Positions 1 to 7,741 of a stretch of DNA of 10,374 nt are shown here, piece by piece; position 1 is the stretch's first letter; every line of letters starts with the position of its first letter. Below the pieces are notes generated by a model. It worked only from the letters and a program-made list of their open reading frames with translations. It did no database searches and was not told the origin of the DNA. The DNA comes from Candidatus Solibacter sp. (GTDB taxonomy: Bacteria > Acidobacteriota > Terriglobia > Bryobacterales > Bryobacteraceae). The stretch is from the NCBI GenBank assembly GCA_026394025.1, contig JAPKZC010000436.1, forward strand, positions 1 to 10,374, given 5' to 3'. The position numbers and the translations under genes were made by a program.

Positions 1-20
1 GGCAAACCTGACGGTTTGCC
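1..20. terminator. Perfect hairpin at left edge, possible terminator of the DinB-like gene
   Basis: An 8-base arm GGCAAACC, a 4-base loop TGAC and the exact complementary arm GGTTTGCC form a perfect stem-loop. It lies 28 bases beyond the stop codon of the minus-strand DinB-like gene, the usual place for an intrinsic terminator of that gene. A U-tract for minus-strand transcripts would lie left of the window and cannot be seen. On the plus strand a T-rich run follows only after about 10 bases (TTTTTT at about 31-36). It could equally be a dispersed palindrome or end a gene lying to the left. Confidence 0.5.
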
Positions 21-48
21 CCATTTCAGTTTTTTCGCCCGCACGCTC

Positions 49-597
49 TCAGCGCTGGCTCTTTTCGCCGGCCGCGACCTTTCGGTTGAATTCCACCGAT
101 TTGTTCCTGGGCACGCTCAGCGATTTCCACTGCTCGCCTCGAAAATGCCTGGCCAGCATGACGATCTGCCCGACGTGGTAAGGATAGTGCGCCAGTTGCC
201 GGTTGATGGCCTGCATGACCGAGTGATTCTCGCCGCGGATGGTCACCGTGCGTCCGAGATCGATCTCGTTCAACGGACCCAGCGCGCGCCATACGAAATC
301 CCAGCCTTCCTCCCATAACTTCATCAGTTCGGCGCGCGTGGCCGGCGGCTCGACGAACTCGCTGTCGCGCTGGCGGCCGGGCTTCTCTCCGTCGGTAGTC
401 AGGAAATCCGTCCATCGCGACCGCATGTTGCCCGCCATGTGTTTGACGATGAGCGCGATGGAATTCATCTCGCCGTCCAGCGTGATAGTGAGCTCGTCAT
501 CGGTGACCTGCGCCATCGCGTCTTCGGCCAGCTTCCTGTAATAGCGAAAGAGCGACAGCGCATCTTCGAGGTGCGAAGTTGCGAACTGGAGTGCCAT
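49..597 (-). CDS. DinB/DUF1572-type four-helix putative metal-binding protein
   Basis: The 182-residue product has the layout of the DinB-like (YfiT/DUF1572) four-helix-bundle superfamily. Three histidines are placed as in the family's metal triad: His53 in IVKHMAGN, and His137 and His141 in AHYPYHVGQI. The C-terminal segment W-K-S-L-S-V-P-R-N-K-S resembles the DUF1572 ending. Family members are soluble and bind a divalent metal; some act as thiol transferases, but for most the substrate is unknown, so no reaction is assigned here. The ATG at 597 is preceded by AGAGGAGG (610-617 on the minus strand) with a 12-base gap, a little long but the only good ribosome site. The gene is divergent from pheS, with 55 bases between start codons. 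It is probably a single transcription unit ending at the left-edge hairpin. Family assignment is fairly sure; the function is unknown. Confidence 0.85.
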   Translation of the reverse strand: MALQFATSHLEDALSLFRYYRKLAEDAMAQVTDDELTITLDGEMNSIALIVKHMAGNMRSRWTDFLTTDGEKPGRQRDSEFVEPPATRAELMKLWEEGWDFVWRALGPLNEIDLGRTVTIRGENHSVMQAINRQLAHYPYHVGQIVMLARHFRGEQWKSLSVPRNKSVEFNRKVAAGEKSQR

Positions 598-628
598 GCA
601 CCCATTATTCCTCCTCTAAACGGCCAGT

Positions 629-637
629 TGCTACAAT
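629..637 (+). promoter_or_regulatory. Extended -10 promoter for pheST
   Basis: TGCTACAAT matches the extended -10 consensus TGnTATAAT at all but one base of the hexamer. No convincing -35 box is seen at the right distance (about 609-614), as expected for extended -10 promoters. A start of transcription about 7 bases downstream (around 644) would leave only about 9 bases before the pheS ATG. This is a prediction from sequence only. Confidence 0.5.
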
Positions 638-652
638 GAAATCTTCCACAAC

Positions 653-1675
<1,023 letters not shown>

Positions 1676-1677
1676 CC

Positions 1678-3963
1678 GTGAAATTTTCTTACAACTGGAT
1701 CCGCGAAATGGTCCCCGGCCTGACTGAGACCGCCGGACCGCTGGAACGGCTGATCACGATGAAGACGGCCGAGTGCGAGGGGATCGAGGAAACCGGCGCA
1801 CTGCTGGCCGAAGCCTGCGTGGCACGGGTGGAATCGGTGGAGCCGATTCCCGGCAGCCACAACGTGAAGGCCGTGGTGGATGCCGGCCCGCTCGGCATGA
1901 AGACGGTGGTCTGCGGTGCACCCAATTGCCGCCCGGGCCTGCTCACGGCCTACGTCCCTCTCGACAAGAAAGTGGTCCAAGGGGTGGAGAGCGACGGCAT
2001 GCTGGCGAGCGGTGCGGAACTCGGCATCAACCGCGATCATGCCGGCATTGTGGAACTGGGTTCGCTGGAAGGCTGCGCGCCGGATGCCGCCATCGAGATC
2101 GATAACAAGAGCATCACGCACCGGCCCGACCTGTGGGGGCACCACGGCATGGCCCGCGAAGTGGCCGCCATCCTCGGGTTGGAACTTACCGACCCCGCCA
2201 GACTCGATCTTCTGCCGCAGGGTCCCGCGGCTGTCACCGTAAGAATCGAAGATTTCGATCTCTGCCCGCGCTACAGCGCGCTGGTTTTCGAAAACGTGAC
2301 GGTGCAGCCCTCGCCGTTGTGGCTGCAATACCGGCTGACGGCGATCGGCCTCAACCCGATCAACAACATCGTCGACATGACGAACTTCGTGATGGCCGAA
2401 CTGGCGCAGCCGATGCACGCGTTCGACGCGGACCTGCTGCACGGGGACACCATCTTCATCCGTGCGGCGAAGCCCGGCGAAGCATTCCGCGCGCTCAACG
2501 GCGAAAGTTACACGCTGGAGGCTTCGCACCTGGTGATCGCGGATTCGGCGGGCGCCATTGCGTTGGCCGGGGTGATCGGCGGCGGCGACAGCGCGATTAG
2601 CGAGAAGACCACGCGGGTGGTGCTGGAGAGCGCGAATTTCCAGGCGTCGTCGGTTCGCAAGACCTCATCGTCCCTCAAGCTGCGCACCGACGCCAGCATG
2701 CGTTTCGAGAAGGCGCAGGACCCGGTGAACACGGTACGCGGCCTGGCCCGTGCCGTCGAGTTGCTGCGGGAGATTTCTCCCGGCATCCGCCTGGTGGGCG
2801 GGTTGGCCGACGAAATGCGCGAGATGACGGCGCCGCCCGCCATCGAGCTCTCGCTCGAGTGGTTAGAGCGCAAGATGGGCCGGGCGACGGAGCCCTCCGA
2901 AGTGCGGCGCATTCTGCGGAGCCTGGCGTTCGGCGTTAGCGAAGCGCAGCCGGGCGTCTTTTCGGTGACCGTGCCGAGTTGGCGCGCCACCAAGGACGTG
3001 GACATCAAGGACGATCTGGTGGAAGAGGTGGGCCGCATGGTGGGGTACGATTCCATCACGCCGCGGGCGCCGCTGTTGCCGGCCGCTGTACCGCCGGGCA
3101 ACGCGGCGCGCCGTTTCCAACATGACGTGCGCAACCTCTTCGTGGATAACGGTTTCACGGAAGTCTACAATTACAGTTTTCTGAGCGAGGAAGCGGCGCG
3201 CGCCTTCGGGCTCGACCCGGCGGCGCACATCCGGGTTACCAACCCCATCGCCAGCAATCAGGAGTTGATGCGGGCGAGTCTGCTGCCGGGCATCTGGAAG
3301 AACATCACCGGCAATGCCAGGCACCGGGAGAGCTTCCGCCTGTTCGAAATCGGGCTGGAGATCCACCGCCGGGAGCAAGGTCTTCCGGAGGAAATTCCGC
3401 ACCTGGTTGCCGCGCTCTACGACCGGCAGGACGGTGGCATCTTCGAACTCAAGCGAGTGGCCGAATGCCTGCTGCCCGGTGCGCGGACGGTCCCGGCTGA
3501 AGCCCGCGACTACGAGCACGCGGCGCGCGCGGCCGAGATCCACTGGAAAGGCGCGGTGGTGGGACGCCTCTTCGAACTGCACCCCAGGATGGTAGATACG
3601 GGGCGCGCCGCGATTCTCGATCTGGATTTGCGCCTGATTGAATCGCTCTCCGGCGAACGGACGAAGTACACTCCCATTCGGCGTTATCCGTCGAGCGCCT
3701 TCGACCTCTCGGTGATCGCCCCGTTGCGCGAGCAGGCGGGCAAGCTGGAAGGGGCTATCGCGGGTTTCGCCGGGCCACTGCTGGAAGCGATTCAGTTCGT
3801 GCGCCAATACTCGGGTCCGCCACTTGTTGAAGGCACGAAGAGCGTCTCGTTCCGGCTGACCGTCGGGTCGCCGGAGCGGACGCTTTCCTCCGAAGAGATC
3901 GCGGCCATCCGGACGACCATCATCGAGCGCATGCGCGATTTGGGATACGAACTGCGCGTGTGA
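1678..3963 (+). CDS. pheT: Phenylalanyl-tRNA synthetase beta subunit
   Basis: PheT is the partner of PheS; it binds tRNA and edits mischarged Tyr-tRNA-Phe. I start it at GTG 1678 (MKFSYNWIREMV, the normal PheT N-terminus), giving 761 residues; the frame is open further upstream, but that part only overlaps pheS. GGAG at 1663-1666, inside pheS, is a plausible ribosome site. Domains in order: an N-terminal segment; an EMAP-type OB tRNA-binding domain about 46-150; B3/B4 editing domain about 210-370, with NPINNIVDMTNFVM near 226; B5 domain about 390-460, with acidic DVDIKDDLVEEVGR near 440-453; the catalytic-like domain about 480-650; and a C-terminal ferredoxin-like anticodon-binding domain about 664-761 (YTPIRRYPSSAFDLSV). 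It ends 16 bases before a convergent gene. No IHF gene or zapA-like gene follows, unlike in some bacteria. Confidence 0.97.
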   Translation: MKFSYNWIREMVPGLTETAGPLERLITMKTAECEGIEETGALLAEACVARVESVEPIPGSHNVKAVVDAGPLGMKTVVCGAPNCRPGLLTAYVPLDKKVVQGVESDGMLASGAELGINRDHAGIVELGSLEGCAPDAAIEIDNKSITHRPDLWGHHGMAREVAAILGLELTDPARLDLLPQGPAAVTVRIEDFDLCPRYSALVFENVTVQPSPLWLQYRLTAIGLNPINNIVDMTNFVMAELAQPMHAFDADLLHGDTIFIRAAKPGEAFRALNGESYTLEASHLVIADSAGAIALAGVIGGGDSAISEKTTRVVLESANFQASSVRKTSSSLKLRTDASMRFEKAQDPVNTVRGLARAVELLREISPGIRLVGGLADEMREMTAPPAIELSLEWLERKMGRATEPSEVRRILRSLAFGVSEAQPGVFSVTVPSWRATKDVDIKDDLVEEVGRMVGYDSITPRAPLLPAAVPPGNAARRFQHDVRNLFVDNGFTEVYNYSFLSEEAARAFGLDPAAHIRVTNPIASNQELMRASLLPGIWKNITGNARHRESFRLFEIGLEIHRREQGLPEEIPHLVAALYDRQDGGIFELKRVAECLLPGARTVPAEARDYEHAARAAEIHWKGAVVGRLFELHPRMVDTGRAAILDLDLRLIESLSGERTKYTPIRRYPSSAFDLSVIAPLREQAGKLEGAIAGFAGPLLEAIQFVRQYSGPPLVEGTKSVSFRLTVGSPERTLSSEEIAAIRTTIIERMRDLGYELRV

Positions 3964-3979
3964 GGTATTTTCCCGTCTC

Positions 3980-4642
3980 CTACATCAGGAAGGAAATCGC
4001 GCCGGAGAACTCCCACATCAGCAGACGCCCGGAGCCATTTGGCAGCTTGAAAGGCTTGCCCATGTTGTACTGCCGCGCGTCCAGGCGGAAGCCCCAGTTC
4101 TCTTTGACTTTCACTTTGATGCCGCCGCCGTAGTTAATGCCGTACTTGGTTTCGCGGTTGTAGTTGTAGGAATTCGGCTGGGAAAACGCGGTGAACTGGA
4201 CGCCGCCCGCGGCGAACGGCCGGATCACCTTGCCCTCCGGTACGGCGTATACCAGAAAATCGTAGAAGCCCTGGTGGCAAGGCAGGCTGATGTTCTGGGC
4301 CGGAACGGCGGTGGTGACCGGTTGCGCCGGCGGTGTGGTGCTAATGCCGCCGGTGATTATGATGCCGGCAGTGGCCGGCGTCACTAGCGAGGTGCGGCTG
4401 TACGCATAGCCGAACTCGTGCCCCGTGAACCTTGTGTTATTGATGGCCATCCGGGCGCTGATCCGGATACCGTCGCTCATCTTGTAAGTGCCACTCGCAG
4501 GGTCGCCCGTCGAGGTTCCGATGTCGGCGTTCTTGCTGGGGAAAGTGGATTGCCCGCCACCGACCGAAGCCTCAAAACTCTGCGCAAAGGAAAGGGAAGA
4601 ACAGGCCGCAACGGCCCCGGCAAGCAACCAAGAACGCACCAT
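3980..4642 (-). CDS. Predicted outer-membrane beta-barrel protein
   Basis: The 220-residue product starts with a clear Sec signal peptide (MVRSWLLAGAVAACSSLSFA, cleavage expected before Gln21). The rest alternates polar and hydrophobic residues, is rich in Gly, Tyr and Phe, and contains strand-like pieces such as RPFAAGGVQFTAF, YGINYGGGIKVKV and WGFRLDARQYN. This pattern fits small OmpA/OmpW-like eight-stranded barrels. A Pro/Thr/Ile-rich stretch around residues 88-118 looks like a long external loop. The last strand ends F-S-G-A-I-S-F-L-M, with the aromatic residue two from the end instead of last. I chose ATG 4642 because it opens the signal peptide directly; a GTG at 4669 in the same frame would add nine charged or polar residues before it. 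The ligand or role is unknown; related proteins are porin-like or structural. It is the third gene of a minus-strand set and converges on pheT. Confidence 0.8.
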   Translation of the reverse strand: MVRSWLLAGAVAACSSLSFAQSFEASVGGGQSTFPSKNADIGTSTGDPASGTYKMSDGIRISARMAINNTRFTGHEFGYAYSRTSLVTPATAGIIITGGISTTPPAQPVTTAVPAQNISLPCHQGFYDFLVYAVPEGKVIRPFAAGGVQFTAFSQPNSYNYNRETKYGINYGGGIKVKVKENWGFRLDARQYNMGKPFKLPNGSGRLLMWEFSGAISFLM

Positions 4643-4647
4643 GGTTT

Positions 4648-4661
4648 CCAGTGTACACTGG
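4648..4661. repeat. Perfect 14-bp palindrome upstream of the beta-barrel gene
   Basis: CCAGTGTACACTGG is self-complementary over all 14 bases and ends 5 bases before the ATG of the barrel gene. Its right half contains, on the minus strand, TACACT, which could serve as a weak -10 box. The size and symmetry suit a homodimeric repressor operator, but it would lie unusually close to the start codon. No second copy is visible in this window. Confidence 0.5.
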
Positions 4662-4718
4662 CGAGCCACCCCGGCAGCCCCACGGGGGCCGGTTTCAGAG
4701 AAGACGTGGAGGGTAAGT

Positions 4719-5000
4719 TCACGCCGCGCGGTATTTGTCGCGGCATTCCTTCGAACAGAAATGCAGGAGTTGCCCGTCCACCGTGCGGGTCAGACTGGCT
4801 CCGGTGGAAACATAAGTTCCGCAGACCGGATCTTTCTTCAACTCTCCGCCGGCCACTACATTGGGTTGGGAAGGGGACGGAGTTGGTTGAGCCGGGCGCG
4901 TCACGTTGCGCCCGGATTGGAAATGACTACGGAAGAACGATCGCAGGAGGGCGAAGACCAGCAGGGGGAGGAGAATATCGACGATGAAATAACGCAGCAT
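4719..5000 (-). CDS. Small membrane-anchored YHS-like metal-site protein (PP0621-like)
   Basis: The product is 93 residues. Residues about 4-23 (YFIVDILLPLLVFALLRSFF) form one hydrophobic helix with no cleavage site, so it is probably an anchor. A Pro/Gln/Ser-rich linker spans about 35-50. Residues 57-93 then form a YHS/TRASH-like module: DPVCGTYV with Cys60, then FCSKECRDKY with Cys82 and Cys86. These cysteines are the usual metal-ligand positions of the fold, found in metal transport and sensing proteins and in the PP0621 family. I would guess metal (iron or copper) binding at the membrane, but no partner is evident. It lies between the TPR gene (52-base gap) and the barrel gene (76-base gap) on the same strand and may be co-transcribed with both. 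No good Shine-Dalgarno sequence is seen just before ATG 5000. Confidence 0.8.
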   Translation of the reverse strand: MLRYFIVDILLPLLVFALLRSFFRSHFQSGRNVTRPAQPTPSPSQPNVVAGGELKKDPVCGTYVSTGASLTRTVDGQLLHFCSKECRDKYRAA

Positions 5001-5009
5001 GGGGTCGCG

Positions 5010-5030
5010 GCGGGAGGCATGGCCTCCCGC
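5010..5030. repeat. Perfect 9-bp GC-rich palindrome between two minus-strand genes
   Basis: The arms GCGGGAGGC (5010-5018) and GCCTCCCGC (5022-5030) are exactly complementary around a 3-base ATG loop. The element sits between the stop of the TPR gene and the start of the YHS-like gene. No T-run follows it in the minus direction, so it is not a classical terminator. It has the look of a REP-type dispersed intergenic palindrome, or of an RNA element that separates or protects the two messages. No second copy occurs in this window. Confidence 0.6.
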
Positions 5031-5052
5031 TCGCGGGGCTCACTAATGAAGC

Positions 5053-6213
5053 TTACTTCTTTTTCTTGGCGGGCGCAGCGTTAGGATTCTTGTACGCCGT
5101 ATCCACCTTGGTGTCCATCGAAGTCAACATACCTTTTGCCGAGTCGGCGAACTGCCCGGTGGGTGCCAGTTCGAGGTACTTCTGGAAGGCTTCCACGGTG
5201 CCCGCCACCGGCGTCACTTTTCCGTCGGCGGCGAACGAGGCCTTGCCCACCAGATAGACGCCCCACTGGTAGTAGGAATCGGCATGCTTCGGGTCGAGTT
5301 CTATCGCCTTCTTGAAAGCTTGTCCGGCGGGTTCGGATTGTCCCGCGTTGACCAGCATGGCGCCCAGGTTGTAGTAATATTGCCCGGCCTTGGGCGGGTC
5401 GAGTTCGGCGGCCTTCTGGAGTTCGGCCTGCATCTCCGGGAACTTCTTTGCCTTGCCGAGGGCCAGTGCGAAGTTGTTGTGGGTGGCGGCGTCCGCGGGA
5501 TTCAATTCGATGGCTTTGTTGTAGCTCTCAATGCCCTTGGCCATCTCGGCGTCAAACTCCGCGCCGGTCTTCGTCGTGGCCGCATTCACGTGCGCGTCGG
5601 CGAGTTGCGCCCAAACGGCTACCTGTTTCGGGTCGAGTTCACTGGCCTTCGTCAGGCTGGCGACAGCCGTGGGATAATCCTTGGCTTGTATGGCGGCAAG
5701 GCCCGCCGTGAACGCGTCATTCAGTTCCTTGTTCTTCTTCATCGAAGCTTCGCGTTCTTTGATCGCCTTGTCGTAGGCTTCCTTCTGCTCTTTGGTCATG
5801 CCGCGCTCAGCTTCCTTGGTAAGGGCGGGACCAGCGCCGGAAGCCGCGGCCGACATCTGCGCCGACTGGGCAGCGCGCATTTTGGCGATCTTCTGCAAGT
5901 CGAAGTTGACGGCAGTCGGGTCGCCCAATTTGGTGCGCACACCGTTCACTCCGTCCGCGTCTTTGCCATCTACTTCGACCGCGATGTTATAGGTGCCTAA
6001 CGGCAGACCATTGTAGAAGTAGTGCCCTTTCTTATCCGTGTTGCACTTGTAGTTGCCCTTGATATCGATACGCGTGATTTTGACCAGGGCTTTGACCAAC
6101 GGGGCGCCGTTCTCGCCAATCACCATGCCTTCGATCGCCGTGATCTGGGCGAAAGAGGTGAGGGCCAGCAGGAAGGCCCCGGCGGTGGCAACAATCAGGT
6201 TGCGAAACTTCAT
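5053..6213 (-). CDS. Secreted protein with carboxypeptidase-regulatory-like domain and TPR repeats
   Basis: The 386-residue product has a signal peptide (MKFRNLIVATAGAFLLALTSFA, cleaved before Gln23). A beta-sandwich of the carboxypeptidase regulatory-like type follows at about 26-108 (GMVIGENGAPLVKALVKI ... GHYFYNGLPLGTYNIAVEV). Residues about 110-165 are Ala/Lys/Glu-rich and probably helical or coiled-coil. About five TPR units then run to about 365, each ending in an ASELDP/AIELNP/AAELDP/AIELDP/LELAP type of turn; the second and fifth carry insertions. The C-terminus is a basic KKKK tail. TPRs bind partner proteins, so this is likely a periplasmic or envelope scaffold; the partner is unknown. 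The ATG has an ideal ribosome site, GGAGG at 6220-6224 with a 6-base gap. It is the first gene of a possible three-gene unit. Confidence 0.85.
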   Translation of the reverse strand: MKFRNLIVATAGAFLLALTSFAQITAIEGMVIGENGAPLVKALVKITRIDIKGNYKCNTDKKGHYFYNGLPLGTYNIAVEVDGKDADGVNGVRTKLGDPTAVNFDLQKIAKMRAAQSAQMSAAASGAGPALTKEAERGMTKEQKEAYDKAIKEREASMKKNKELNDAFTAGLAAIQAKDYPTAVASLTKASELDPKQVAVWAQLADAHVNAATTKTGAEFDAEMAKGIESYNKAIELNPADAATHNNFALALGKAKKFPEMQAELQKAAELDPPKAGQYYYNLGAMLVNAGQSEPAGQAFKKAIELDPKHADSYYQWGVYLVGKASFAADGKVTPVAGTVEAFQKYLELAPTGQFADSAKGMLTSMDTKVDTAYKNPNAAPAKKKK

Positions 6214-6264
6214 GAAAAACCTCCAACTAGAGACGATTCAGTATTAAATTAAGGCTCATGTATA

Positions 6265-6293
6265 CCTATAACAGATTTCGTCTGCGTCGTTAA
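6265..6293 (-). promoter_or_regulatory. Possible promoter of the TPR-protein gene
   Basis: On the minus strand, TTAACG (6288-6293) and TATAGG (6265-6270) are 17 bases apart, each matching 4 of 6 bases of the sigma-70 consensus. They lie in the AT-rich 84-base gap upstream of the TPR gene. An overlapping TATACA at 6259-6264 is an alternative -10 box. The signal is weak. Confidence 0.3.
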
Positions 6294-6297
6294 GCCC

Positions 6298-6780
6298 CTA
6301 TTCATCAAACAACCCGATTTGCTCCTTGGGCACCGGCTTGGCCTTGCGCTTCTTCAGCGGACTTCCGATCACGCCCAACACCTCGAGAGCGACCAGCGAA
6401 CCCCTGGGCGCCCATACCCGCTGCTGGTTGCCGAATGCATCCGGCGGGATCACGGTGAACCCGCCAGTTTCCAGGAGCATGAGGTTGTTGGGGATAATCC
6501 CTTCCAGCACACCCCCGTCGCGAAACCGGAGGTTCACCCACAGGCCGGCCATCTTGGGTCGGGTCTGAAAAACCTGCCGTTCCGGCTCCGCCGCGCCATC
6601 AAAATCCCTGACGAAGGCCAGGAACTTGATTTCGAGATAGGGAATGATCGACGCATGCCCTTGATCGGAAAGGAGTTCCACACCCTCCGGCTGCAGGAAA
6701 GAGGTTGGGTTGACGTACCCGGCCAGAGTTTCCCGGTCGTAGCGGCGGATCAGTACTTTTTTGGTCGTGGAAGCGGTCAA
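6298..6780 (-). CDS. Uncharacterised protein with small beta-rich domain and clamp-motif-like C-terminal tail
   Basis: I do not recognise a function. The body (about residues 10-145 from TTG 6780) appears beta-rich. It has two similar-looking segments, GVELLSDQGHASIIPYLEIK followed by FLAFVRDFDG, and LWVNLRFRDGGVLEGIIPNN followed by FTVIPPDAFGNQQRVWAPRG. This recalls small beta-barrel domains with a VRDF signature, but the match is from memory and weak. No signal peptide or membrane segment is seen, so it is probably cytoplasmic. The tail is Lys/Pro-rich and ends K-E-Q-I-G-L-F-D-E; residues 154-158 (QIGLF) resemble the bacterial sliding-clamp-binding pentapeptide. The frame is open to a TTG at 6870, but that part lies inside the recombinase gene and reads like a shadow. 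TTG 6780 is the better start, giving 160 residues; there is no ATG and no clear ribosome site. It is divergent from the recombinase gene. Confidence 0.75.
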   Translation of the reverse strand: MTASTTKKVLIRRYDRETLAGYVNPTSFLQPEGVELLSDQGHASIIPYLEIKFLAFVRDFDGAAEPERQVFQTRPKMAGLWVNLRFRDGGVLEGIIPNNLMLLETGGFTVIPPDAFGNQQRVWAPRGSLVALEVLGVIGSPLKKRKAKPVPKEQIGLFDE

Positions 6781-7684
6781 CTTCGCGTTTGCGAAAGGTC
6801 CGGCACGGCTGTGCAGGCAGATTACCGCCTTTTTGAACTTCTGCCGCCTGGAGAAGGGCCTTTCGGCCAATTCACTCGACGCTTATTCCACGGATCTCGC
6901 TCGTTTTAAAGAGTTTATTGGTGATTCCAAGGACTTGCCGGGCACTCCGGAGATCCGCCATCACATCGATAATCTGTACCAATCCGGACTAAGCAGCCGC
7001 TCCGTGGGCCGTCACCTCACGACGATTCGTAACTTCTACGGCTTTCTGTTGAGGGAAGGCGAAGTCGCCACCGACCCGACCGAGCACCTGCGCACGCCAA
7101 GGCAGTGGCAGACTATTCCTAAGTATTTGAATCTGCAAGAGATCGATAGAGTCATTCAGGCTGCCGACCTATCCCGCCCGACCGGCGTGCGCGATCGCGC
7201 TATGATGGAACTGCTTTACGCCTCCGGACTGCGGGTGAGCGAATTGTGCAAAGTCGGGGTGGGCGATTTGAATCTGGAACTTGGCGTCCTCCGTACCACC
7301 GGAAAGGGCAACAAGCAGCGGCTGGTGCCGGTGGGCAAGAGCGCCGTTCTGGCCATTCGGGCCTACCTGGAAACCGGCCGGAGCGCGCTACTCAAGGGAC
7401 GCGCCAGCCGATACCTTTTCATCACCGCGCGCGGCGGGCGCCTGACCCGCCAAGCGTTCTGGAAGTTGCTGGCCACGCACGGCAGGAAAGCGGGCATCTT
7501 CCGCGGGCTCACGCCCCACGTACTCCGTCATAGTTTCGCCACCCATCTCCTCGAGGGTGGCGCCGACCTGCGCAGTGTGCAGATCATGCTGGGTCATGCC
7601 GACATTTCGACTACCCAGATATATACCCATGTCATGCGGTCGAGGCTTCGAGACACTATTGAGAAACACCACCCCCGAGCGTGA
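6767..7684 (+). CDS. XerC/XerD-type site-specific tyrosine recombinase
   Basis: XerC/D enzymes resolve chromosome dimers at dif near the terminus, acting in the cytoplasm with FtsK; relatives also serve as integrases. The N-terminal SAM-like domain is FLNFCRLEKGLSANSLDAYS onward. Counting from the upstream TTG 6761, the catalytic residues are all present: Arg158 (SGLRVSEL), Lys182 (GKGNKQR), His253 and Arg256 (HVLRHSFATHLLEGGADL), His279 (LGHADISTTQIYTHV) and nucleophile Tyr288. The length of about 305 residues is normal for Xer and there is no arm-binding domain, so it is not phage-type. The start is uncertain: TTG 6761, GTG 6767 or CTG 6809 are the options, with no Shine-Dalgarno sequence. 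GTG 6767 is chosen as the commonest codon, though homologues usually start only about 10 residues before FLxF, which would favour 6809. Whether it is XerC or XerD cannot be told here. The nucleotidyltransferase gene follows on the same strand. Confidence 0.92.
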   Translation: MEAVNFAFAKGPARLCRQITAFLNFCRLEKGLSANSLDAYSTDLARFKEFIGDSKDLPGTPEIRHHIDNLYQSGLSSRSVGRHLTTIRNFYGFLLREGEVATDPTEHLRTPRQWQTIPKYLNLQEIDRVIQAADLSRPTGVRDRAMMELLYASGLRVSELCKVGVGDLNLELGVLRTTGKGNKQRLVPVGKSAVLAIRAYLETGRSALLKGRASRYLFITARGGRLTRQAFWKLLATHGRKAGIFRGLTPHVLRHSFATHLLEGGADLRSVQIMLGHADISTTQIYTHVMRSRLRDTIEKHHPRA

Positions 7685-7741
7685 TTCGAGCCCGATGGGG
7701 CCGCGGTTCGGGAAATTTTGCAAGGTCGAAGGCGCAACGCG

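Noticed and set aside
4418..5084. Plus-strand open frames opposite the barrel and YHS-like genes
   Set aside because: They have no ribosome site or domain, and they run across both minus-strand genes and their gaps.
6767..7684. Recombinase as evidence for an integrative element or phage
   Set aside because: The length and domains fit a housekeeping Xer enzyme. No att repeats, phage genes, tRNA gene or cargo genes lie nearby.
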